From: Salinimonas iocasae
GTDB lineage: Bacteria > Pseudomonadota > Gammaproteobacteria > Enterobacterales > Alteromonadaceae
Reading direction: 5' to 3'
DNA: 64,000 bases
Assembly: GCF_006228385.1 (NCBI RefSeq)
Contig: NZ_CP039852.1
Location: 1,504,001-1,568,000 of the forward strand
A program made the translations under genes and the position numbers. The notes beneath the pieces are model-generated. The model searched no databases, had not been told where the DNA came from, and saw nothing but the letters and a program-made list of their open reading frames with translations. Positions 47,013 through 53,954 of this stretch are shown piece by piece; positions within the stretch are counted from its first letter, which is position 1, and every line of letters begins with the position of its first letter.

Positions 47013-47357
47013 TTACTTTTTACGAAGTAGTGAAGTAACCAGCATACCTGCTGCGAATGCCACACCGGCAGCAGCAACCGGATTTTCGATAGCGTATTTA
47101 CGAACGCCTGATGTTAACCATTTTTTTTCTGCCAGACGCTTACGCGCTGCCATGTTTTCAGCTGAATCTGAGGCCGTAGAGCGAATATTCTCTTCAGCGC
47201 GAGCTGCTGATGATGCTAGTTTGTCTACTGAGGAATGTAATGAATCTTGAAGTTTATCTGTCATAGGATGTGTCGACTCCGTTACGCCATTTGAATGTGT
47301 TGTGTCCGTAGTACCTGCACCTTTAACTCCGGTGGTGGCTTTAGCTTGCGTTACCAT
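47013..47357 (-). CDS. DUF883 (YqjD/ElaB-like) protein
   Basis: 114 residues: a polar Thr/Ser-rich N-terminus, a coiled-coil helix (DKLQDSLHSSVDKLASSAARAEENIRSTASD) and a C-terminal membrane anchor (NPVAAAGVAFAAGMLVTSLLRKK) with small-residue packing motifs. E. coli YqjD and ElaB are stationary-phase proteins that bind ribosomes at the inner membrane. It opens a four-gene operon (YqjD-, YqjE- and YqjK-like, then a lipoprotein). Confidence 0.87.
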   Translation of the reverse strand: MVTQAKATTGVKGAGTTDTTHSNGVTESTHPMTDKLQDSLHSSVDKLASSAARAEENIRSTASDSAENMAARKRLAEKKWLTSGVRKYAIENPVAAAGVAFAAGMLVTSLLRKK

Positions 47358-47397
47358 ACGAATCTCCTTGATTTATAAATGTATGCGATAAGACTGT

Positions 47398-47413
47398 TGC
47401 AAGGCGCATACCA
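47398..47413 (-). promoter_or_regulatory. Sigma-54 promoter of the DUF883 operon
   Basis: On the minus strand TGGTATGCGCCTTGCA has a perfect TTGCA -12 half and one mismatch overall from TGGCAYRNNNNTTGCW. It lies 41 bases upstream of the DUF883 start codon. Confidence 0.6.
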
Positions 47414-47432
47414 CGAGAAGAATAGAAGAATT

Positions 47433-47449
47433 ACCTTACGTCACAAGGT
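47433..47449. promoter_or_regulatory. Inverted repeat upstream of the DUF883 operon
   Basis: ACCTT-N7-AAGGT, the same half-sites and spacing as the repeat at 38185-38201 upstream of the BON gene. It is close to the -24 element, so it could be an activator site or chance. Confidence 0.35.
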
Positions 47450-47542
47450 GTTATAGAGTTTTGTTAGCTTGTATTTAGTCTTGCCTTGGTAAAAACTGCA
47501 AAGCATTGTAATTCTTTCGTAAAACCCGCTGGTAATCGACTA

Positions 47543-49594
47543 TCAGCTCAGCAATGTCGACAAATCGTCTTTACTAACTGGTTTGAGAAGGGAATGGGAA
47601 ATATTGTGGCGTGAAAGATCGCTTACATCGGGCTCACGACCACTAACAACAACAATGGTTGTTGACTCACTGATATGCTGTTGTAGCGCATCAGCAAGTT
47701 CGAAGCCGTGATAATCAGGTAATGTAAGATCCAGTAAGATAAAATCGTATTGTTCTTGCTGAACCAGGGATATTGCCTGTTGACCCGTATTAGCAATAGC
47801 AACCTGATGGCCTTGATGGCTAATGAGCAACTGCATAAGGTCGGCCGCATCGTGGTCATCCTCGATAACCAACACGCGCTTCACATCGTCGTTATCATCT
47901 AAGGCTGCCGTCTGCGTATTTTCGACTTTAGTCAACGCCTCATCGTTATGACTGGTAGAGGCTTCGGGATTCGCATTTACGCCAGCGGGAAGGCTACCAT
48001 CGACCAGATCCGGGTCAATGGTGCGAATAAGATATTTGTCCAGAACATGCATCAGCGCGTTCTTTTCAATAGGCTTACCCAGAATATCGTCAAAACCCTC
48101 GTCCATCAGGGACTGTTTAAGACCTTTACGACTTGCTGCTGTAATCGCGACAACAGCCGTTTTGCAGTTATGTTTTCGCATCGCTTTAAGCGAATCGATG
48201 CCATTCATTACCGGCATGTGTATGTCCATCAACACCAAGTGGAACGGCTTACCTTCCTGTTCTGCCATCAGCACAGCTTCCAGTGCCTTAACCCCATTTT
48301 CAGCATAGGCCACCTGCGCGTGACACTGACTCACCATATGGCCCGTCAGGCGACGAAGCTCACGCAGATCATCAACAATAAGTACACGTCCTGAGACATG
48401 AAGATTCATCGCGCCAGGGGTTCTGGAGCTGGGAGCCGCAAGATTCAGCTCATCTCTGGGCTGCTCGGAGATATCGCCCGGATCAATATAAAATGAAAAT
48501 ATGCTGCCTTTGCCGAAGGTTGACTCTACAGAGATATCACCGCCCATTTTATGTACCAACTCGCGGCATATTGCAAGGCCCAGGCCGGCACCGCCATGGT
48601 TTGCCCGCATGACATCTTCGATTTGTTCAAATGGATGGAATATATCGTCTAGTTTATCAGGTGGCATCCCGATACCTGAATCTTTAACACTAAACTTCAA
48701 ACGTTCCTCACCACTACTATGACTGGCAAATACTTCTAAAGACACCTCGATATTACCCGAGTCAGTGAACTTGACCGCATTACTGATAAGGTTAATCAAA
48801 ACCTGCCGCAGTCGGGTAGGGTCGGCTTTAATAGACTCTGGTAAAAGGGTCTGACAGTTGATAGACAGTCTGAGTCCTTTATCTTTAGCCGCCAGATTCA
48901 TCAGAGAGTGAACGTCTGTCATAAACCCGGACAAATTAATATCCTTGGGCGACAATTCAAGTTTATTTGCCATGATACGGGACATATCAAGCAAGTCGTT
49001 GAGCAGACTTAAAAGGTGCTTACCATTGGTGTGGATAATAGAAAGCTCCTGCTGCATGCGCTCATTGCCTGCATCATCTAAAAGCAATTCTGTGTACCCG
49101 AGAATCGAGGTGAGGGGTGTTCGTAATTCGTGGCCCAGGTGAGCCAAAAACTTATCTTTAGCCTTGTTTTGCTGCTCGACCTTGTGACGTTCAATTCGCT
49201 CATTTTCAATTTCACGGCGCACCATGGCATATCGCATGGTACGCATGAAGCGCGGCGTCTCAATTTCACTTTTCGTCAGATAGTCTGCAGCACCCGCTCG
49301 CATCACCATCTCATCGACTTTAGCGTCCGACTGCCCGGTCAGTATTACAACCGGAATGCTAATACCTTTAGATTTGATGATATTGAGAACATCGATGGCG
49401 TTCTCGGCACCCAGAATGTAATCAAGCAGACAAATATCAAAGAGTTTACAGCGAAATGCAGCAACAGCCTCAGCGCTGTTAGTTACCCAGGTAATATCAA
49501 ATCTGGGCTCCTGACATTGCGACAGGTAATCCGCGGTAAGAAAGTAGTCATCTTCATCATCTTCTATAAGAAGTACGCGGATTACATCAGTCAC
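47543..49594 (-). CDS. Hybrid histidine kinase: REC-HisKA-HATPase-REC-REC
   Basis: 683 residues without membrane segments. Receiver 1 (about 5-120, Asp58 in LLDYIL), a coiled-coil linker, dimerisation helix with His155 (HLGHELRTPLTSI), ATPase domain with LINLISNAVKFTDSG, KDSGIGMP and GGAGLGLAI, receiver 2 (about 405-525, LMDIHMPVMNG) and receiver 3 (about 570-683, LLDLTLPDYHG). The input receiver at the N-terminus suggests it is told what to do by another kinase. Last gene of the signalling operon; 23 bases after the receiver-only gene. Confidence 0.93.
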   Translation of the reverse strand: MTDVIRVLLIEDDEDDYFLTADYLSQCQEPRFDITWVTNSAEAVAAFRCKLFDICLLDYILGAENAIDVLNIIKSKGISIPVVILTGQSDAKVDEMVMRAGAADYLTKSEIETPRFMRTMRYAMVRREIENERIERHKVEQQNKAKDKFLAHLGHELRTPLTSILGYTELLLDDAGNERMQQELSIIHTNGKHLLSLLNDLLDMSRIMANKLELSPKDINLSGFMTDVHSLMNLAAKDKGLRLSINCQTLLPESIKADPTRLRQVLINLISNAVKFTDSGNIEVSLEVFASHSSGEERLKFSVKDSGIGMPPDKLDDIFHPFEQIEDVMRANHGGAGLGLAICRELVHKMGGDISVESTFGKGSIFSFYIDPGDISEQPRDELNLAAPSSRTPGAMNLHVSGRVLIVDDLRELRRLTGHMVSQCHAQVAYAENGVKALEAVLMAEQEGKPFHLVLMDIHMPVMNGIDSLKAMRKHNCKTAVVAITAASRKGLKQSLMDEGFDDILGKPIEKNALMHVLDKYLIRTIDPDLVDGSLPAGVNANPEASTSHNDEALTKVENTQTAALDDNDDVKRVLVIEDDHDAADLMQLLISHQGHQVAIANTGQQAISLVQQEQYDFILLDLTLPDYHGFELADALQQHISESTTIVVVSGREPDVSDLSRHNISHSLLKPVSKDDLSTLLS

Positions 49595-49617
49595 AGCTTA
49601 TCCTAATTATTTATTAC

Positions 49618-50070
49618 TTAGTCGTGCGGTAGTTCGACGAACTCAATCCAGTACCGACCCAGCGCTCGCATCAAATCTACTAAACCATCAAAGTTAACAG
49701 GTTTTGTAATGTAGGATGCGCATCCAAGATCATATCCGCGAAGCATATCTTCTTCTTCTTTAGACGTCGTCAGGATCACTACTGGAATACTGCGAAGCGC
49801 CGGATCAGATTTAATCTCCTGTAATGCTTCACGGCCATCCATCCGCGGCATGTTCAAATCGAGCAAAATCAGGCTGGGGCGGGGCGAATCACTCGGGTCT
49901 GAGTACTTACCTTCACGGCGTAAAAACTCGAGTAATTCTACGCCATCTTCAACAAAGTACAGATTATTAAGCACGCGACTTTCTTTAAGTGCGTCCAGCG
50001 TTAACAACCGATCATCTTCATCATCATCGGCCATCAAAATATTGATAGGTAACGCTTCTTTAGCTGTCAT
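49618..50070 (-). CDS. Single-domain response regulator (Rcp1-like)
   Basis: 150-residue lone receiver of the Rcp1/phytochrome-partner type: ADDDEDDRLL acidic pocket, phospho-Asp in LILLDLNMPRMDG, switch Thr in VVILTTSKEEED, and Lys-Pro in YITKPVNFDG, all conserved. The gene overlaps the end of the CHASE3 kinase gene by 11 bases, so that kinase is the likely phosphodonor. It may pass phosphate on to the hybrid kinase downstream (inference). Confidence 0.92.
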   Translation of the reverse strand: MTAKEALPINILMADDDEDDRLLTLDALKESRVLNNLYFVEDGVELLEFLRREGKYSDPSDSPRPSLILLDLNMPRMDGREALQEIKSDPALRSIPVVILTTSKEEEDMLRGYDLGCASYITKPVNFDGLVDLMRALGRYWIEFVELPHD

Positions 50071-51574
50071 TATTTATTACTCCCACACTTGAAGTATTCG
50101 CGAATGGCTCACCATTCAGCGGGATTATCATATAAAACTTCGCTCCCTTGTCGGGCTCACTGACAGCTTTAATCTGTCCATTGTGACGCTCTACAATTCG
50201 GCGGCATACTGCAAGACCAATTCCTGTACCTTTATAAGAACTGCGCCCGTGAAGTCGTTGAAAAGGCGCAAAAATTTTCTCTGCAAAAGATTGGTCGAAG
50301 CCGATCCCGTTATCTTCTATGGTTATTGTCGCCCAGTCAAACTGATTTACTAAATGAAGGCCTTTGAGTTCACTTTCTTCTGGCTCTCGTGAAGCGATAC
50401 TGATAACCGGTTTAGTATCAGGTTTTCGGAATTTGATAGCATTGGATATAAGATTCAACAGAAGTTGCTCTATCTGAGACTTATCTGCCTGAATAACCGG
50501 TAACTTACCTACGTCTACCTGCGCGTCGGCTTCCTCAATCGCAATTTCCAAATCTTCAATCACTGCAGCAACAACATTATTTATATCGACTTCAGTGAAA
50601 TCTTTTCCGCGGGTAGAAACCCGTGAAAAAGCAAGCAAGTCACTGATAAGCATCGACATCCGTTCCGCAGCATTAAGCATACGTTTCAAAAAGTCTCTGC
50701 CTCGCTCATCAATAACATCACTGTACCCATCATCAATTCGATTACCGAACGCGCGAATTTTTCTTAAGGGTTCCTGCAAATCATGTGAAGCAACAAAGGC
50801 GAAATCTTCCAATTCCCGGTTACTACGAGCTAGCTCGTCAGAATAAACCTGCAACTCCTGCGTGCGTTGCAATATCTTATACTCAAGCTCTTCGTTAATG
50901 TTTTCTAAGTCACGTTGGTGGCGTAAGGTTTCACGCATATTCATCTTGAGTAGCACAAAAATGGCGATAATTAAAAAAGCGGTAGTTACACCAGAAATAA
51001 TAAGAGTATTGACAGAGTCGTTGCGTAATCTCATCAGGTTGGCAAGGTGCTCTCCCTGGACTGTTCTTTCTGACTCATCGATTTCTGAAAATATCGTCTC
51101 AAACTGGTCATACAACCGCAAACCCCGGTCAGAACTAACCTGATTGATAGCGGCCTGAAAGTCACCTTTTTTAGCAAGACTGACTGTAGCCACCATTTCG
51201 CCGATTTTTTTGCGACTTAGTGAAATTAGTTTCTCAATCTTCTCGTCCTGATTGGGCAAATCTGAGACCTGTGCACTTACTTCTACCTCATCAAAGAGGC
51301 TTTCAATGCGTAAAAGCGTCGTATTGTAATCTTCAAGGTAACTTTCATCTTTGGTAAGCAGATAACCACGCTGGCCCGATTCGGCTCTGAGCACTGCCAT
51401 GTGAAGGGTATTTACTGAGTTAATAACCCGGTTAGTTGTAAATAGCCGGGCCTCAAGGGAGGCAAGTTCATCCAGGGTACTTACCACATAGAATGAATTA
51501 CCAGTAATGATAAAAACAATAACGCCCAAAAGGACGATCCAACTATAAATGGATTGTACTGCTCTGTTTAGCAT
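50060..51574 (-). CDS. CHASE3-domain sensor histidine kinase
   Basis: About 504 residues: TM1 (about 10-30), an extracytoplasmic CHASE3 helical sensor (about 35-185), TM2 (about 190-212), a coiled coil, HisKA with His264 (FVASHDLQEPLRKIRAF) and HATPase with NLISNAIKFRKP, EDNGIGFD and GTGIGLAVCRRI. The kinase core is of the phytochrome-like SHDLQEPLR class. I start at ATG 51574 because it lies 4 bases after the stop of the small upstream gene; an earlier in-frame ATG at 51610 would overlap that gene. Confidence 0.92.
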   Translation of the reverse strand: MLNRAVQSIYSWIVLLGVIVFIITGNSFYVVSTLDELASLEARLFTTNRVINSVNTLHMAVLRAESGQRGYLLTKDESYLEDYNTTLLRIESLFDEVEVSAQVSDLPNQDEKIEKLISLSRKKIGEMVATVSLAKKGDFQAAINQVSSDRGLRLYDQFETIFSEIDESERTVQGEHLANLMRLRNDSVNTLIISGVTTAFLIIAIFVLLKMNMRETLRHQRDLENINEELEYKILQRTQELQVYSDELARSNRELEDFAFVASHDLQEPLRKIRAFGNRIDDGYSDVIDERGRDFLKRMLNAAERMSMLISDLLAFSRVSTRGKDFTEVDINNVVAAVIEDLEIAIEEADAQVDVGKLPVIQADKSQIEQLLLNLISNAIKFRKPDTKPVISIASREPEESELKGLHLVNQFDWATITIEDNGIGFDQSFAEKIFAPFQRLHGRSSYKGTGIGLAVCRRIVERHNGQIKAVSEPDKGAKFYMIIPLNGEPFANTSSVGVINNDS

Positions 51575-51578
51575 GGGA

Positions 51579-51806
51579 TTAAGATTCCGACTGAGAATCG
51601 CCCAGCGCATCCATCATCTGGGTAAGCGCCTCACTGCAATCCTTGGTGCTGACGATGATTTTATCCAGTGCCTGTTTAGCGCGTTCTGGCGGAACGTTGC
51701 CATCCAGCGCCATTTTCACCAACTCAGCCTGCATTGAAATCCGGTTAAGGGGTTTTCTGGCATCATGTACGTGCGCCGCAAGCGCGGCAAACTCTTGATC
51801 ATTCAT
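51579..51806 (-). CDS. Small protein resembling a lone HisKA dimerisation domain
   Basis: 75 residues, all helical in pattern. HVHDARKPLNRISMQAEL (His14) resembles the H-box of histidine kinases (HELRTPLNAI), and the second half could be the paired helix of a DHp hairpin; there is no ATPase domain. It could be a phosphotransfer module, a decoy that binds the response regulator or kinase, or a coincidence. It lies between the NtrC-type regulator (13-base gap) and the CHASE3 kinase (stop 4 bases before the next ATG), so it is clearly part of the operon. Confidence 0.7.
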   Translation of the reverse strand: MNDQEFAALAAHVHDARKPLNRISMQAELVKMALDGNVPPERAKQALDKIIVSTKDCSEALTQMMDALGDSQSES

Positions 51807-51819
51807 AACGTCTCAACAA

Positions 51820-53154
51820 TTAATCGTCTTTGCTAAGGTCACCGTATGCGTGCAGACGGTTATAAAGCGTTTTTGTACTGATGCCGAGCATCTCTGCGGC
51901 GAGCGTCTTATTCCCGTTTACTTTCTCAAGGGTTGCATAGATAAGCTCTTTTTCAACATCTTCAATCGTCCGGCCGGCCTGAAGGGCAGGGGCTGTCGAT
52001 TGTTTTTTAGCGAAAGGCGACTCGATAGTTTTCGGTAGCTCAAGTTCTGATTTGTCCGGATCGCTCATTATCGCCGCGCGATGAACAAAGTGACGTAGCT
52101 CCCGAACGTTGCCCGGCCAATCGTATTCTTTGAGCGTTTCCAGCTGGCCTTCTTTCCAACTGAACTGAGTTTCATTCTCACGGTTTAGCTCATCAATGAA
52201 CGCGGTCGCCAGTAAAGGAATATCTTCCTTACGTTCACGCAGGGGAGGAATGGTGATAGGAAATACGGCAAGGCGAAAATAGATATCTTCCCGAAGCACT
52301 TTACTCTCAGCAATGGCCTCCATCGTTCTGTTAGTCGCGGATACCACCCGGCAGTTAACCGGAATAGTTTTCGTCCCGCCTACGCGGATTACCACTTTGT
52401 TTTCAAGAACGCGAAGTAGATTCGGCTGCATATCAATAGGCATTTCAGTTATTTCATCGAGAAATAACGTGCCATTCTCGGCTTGTTCGAATACGCCGGA
52501 TTTGCGGCCCACAGCACCGGTAAATGCGCCTTTTTCGTGACCGAAAAGCTCGCTGCCGATCAATTCTTTTGAAAACGCACCGCAGTTAGTCGCGATATAT
52601 GGACCCTCGACATCAGATGCAGCGTGGATAGCCTCCGCTACAACTTCTTTCCCGACGCCGCTTTCACCCAGAAGCATCACGTTAGCGCTTGTACGACTTA
52701 CCCGTTCAATAAGCTTGTAAAGCTCCTTCATGGGTTTTGATTCGCCAATCAGGTGACCAAAATATTTTTTAATATTTGAGCCCGAGCTCTGTGACTGTAC
52801 TTCTGTTTTGCCGGAAAGTACTGCCTCAATTTCCTCGCGCTGAATCGGCTTTACCAGATAATCGATATTCGGACCACAAAGACCCTTAATGATACCGCGC
52901 ACCGACGGATGACCTGTTATCAAAGTTACCCGAGGCCTTTTGCCCAGGGCATCGAGTTCATCAAAAAGGTGAACACCACTACCATCAGGTAACATGAAAT
53001 CGAGAAGGATATGGTCGAAACTTTCTTTTTTGAGCCAGTCCCGGGCTTCTTCAAGGTTCGCAGCAGTGAGGACTTCGTGGCCTAAAAATTCAATTATCGT
53101 ACAGGCGACATCAGTAAATTCAGGATCATCGTCAACGAGTAAAACAGTCAGCAC
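51820..53154 (-). CDS. NtrC-family sigma-54 response regulator
   Basis: 444-residue enhancer-binding activator: receiver (1-115, Asp52 in ILLDFMLPDGSG), AAA+ domain (about 133-370) with Walker A GESGVGKE (163-170), the sigma-54 contact loop GAFTGA (209-214), Walker B GTLFLDEITEMP, and a Fis-type HTH (about 395-438, KTLAAEMLGISTKTLYNRL). It should activate sigma-54 promoters after phosphorylation. It heads the signalling operon, and several sigma-54-like promoters lie in the neighbouring units. Confidence 0.94.
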   Translation of the reverse strand: MLTVLLVDDDPEFTDVACTIIEFLGHEVLTAANLEEARDWLKKESFDHILLDFMLPDGSGVHLFDELDALGKRPRVTLITGHPSVRGIIKGLCGPNIDYLVKPIQREEIEAVLSGKTEVQSQSSGSNIKKYFGHLIGESKPMKELYKLIERVSRTSANVMLLGESGVGKEVVAEAIHAASDVEGPYIATNCGAFSKELIGSELFGHEKGAFTGAVGRKSGVFEQAENGTLFLDEITEMPIDMQPNLLRVLENKVVIRVGGTKTIPVNCRVVSATNRTMEAIAESKVLREDIYFRLAVFPITIPPLRERKEDIPLLATAFIDELNRENETQFSWKEGQLETLKEYDWPGNVRELRHFVHRAAIMSDPDKSELELPKTIESPFAKKQSTAPALQAGRTIEDVEKELIYATLEKVNGNKTLAAEMLGISTKTLYNRLHAYGDLSKDD

Positions 53155-53184
53155 AAATATTTACCTTGCTTCATTTGCTTTGCC

Positions 53185-53203
53185 AATAAGTAAATTACTT
53201 ATT
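53185..53203. promoter_or_regulatory. Palindrome between the NtrC-type regulator and exoD genes
   Basis: AATAAGTAA-A-TTACTTATT, a perfect 9-1-9 inverted repeat 31 bases upstream of the regulator start codon and about 90 bases upstream of the exoD sigma-54-like promoter. Suitable as a shared operator; AT-rich, so chance is not excluded. Confidence 0.4.
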
Positions 53204-53290
53204 TTTAACGCATTAAGATCAGTTTAATTGGCGAAGGAGTTTACCTTTAAAAGCCTGAAATTGGTAGAATCTTTATATTCTGTTTACTTT

Positions 53291-53306
53291 TGGCACAATA
53301 CTCGCT
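53291..53306 (+). promoter_or_regulatory. Sigma-54 promoter of the exoD-like gene
   Basis: TGGCACAATACTCGCT has a perfect -24 half and one mismatch in the -12 half (TCGCT for TTGCW), with GG-N10-GC spacing. It lies 42 bases upstream of the start codon. Confidence 0.65.
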
Positions 53307-53348
53307 TAGACAATTACAATCTATTCATTTTTTTACAGGTAACCATCA

Positions 53349-53954
53349 ATGATTAGCATGGCTGTGGAACGGTCCATGAGCTTGCACGAGTTGCTCGGGA
53401 AAATGCAATGCAGAGGGGATGAGGAAAAAGTCACGTTTGGTGAGTTACTTAACGTGATGGAGAAGCGAGGATTTGGCCCTATGCTGGCGGCACCTGCTTT
53501 TATTTGCTCAACACCTATTGGCGCCATACCCGGCATTCCGACAGTTACCGGTATAACAATATTTCTTATTTCACTGCAAGTTTTACTGGCGCGAAATCAT
53601 CCCTGGCTTCCCTCTGCTATTCGGGATATCGGTATAAACCGGGACTCGCTGAATAGAGGTATTGGTAAAGCAAAGCCTGCGGTAACCCATGTCGACAAAC
53701 TGTTGATGCCCCGCTGGTTTTTTATGCGGCAGTTTATTTTTCGAAGTCTCATTGCACTGAGCTGCGCCATTTGTGGTCTGATGATGGTACCTTTAGAACT
53801 AGTGCCTTTTTTGGGGTTAGTACCGGCAGTGGCTATTTTCATCATGGCGGTCGGTATGGCTACCGATGACGGTGCTGTTGCGCTGTTAGGGCTTTCTATT
53901 GCTATATTAGGAATTGTGATGGGCGGACAGCAACTTATTTCGTTAATGAGTTAA
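53349..53954 (+). CDS. ExoD-family membrane protein
   Basis: 201 residues of the ExoD family (named from Rhizobium exopolysaccharide mutants; molecular function unknown). Family pattern: VTFGELLNVMEKRGFGPMLAAPAFICSTPIGAIPGIPTVTGI, then LLARNHPWLP, and three to four C-terminal membrane helices ending GIVMGGQQL. The gene is divergent from the signalling operon and has a good sigma-54-like promoter, so it may be a direct target of the neighbouring NtrC-type regulator. Its last 20 bases overlap the convergent EAL gene. Confidence 0.88.
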   Translation: MISMAVERSMSLHELLGKMQCRGDEEKVTFGELLNVMEKRGFGPMLAAPAFICSTPIGAIPGIPTVTGITIFLISLQVLLARNHPWLPSAIRDIGINRDSLNRGIGKAKPAVTHVDKLLMPRWFFMRQFIFRSLIALSCAICGLMMVPLELVPFLGLVPAVAIFIMAVGMATDDGAVALLGLSIAILGIVMGGQQLISLMS

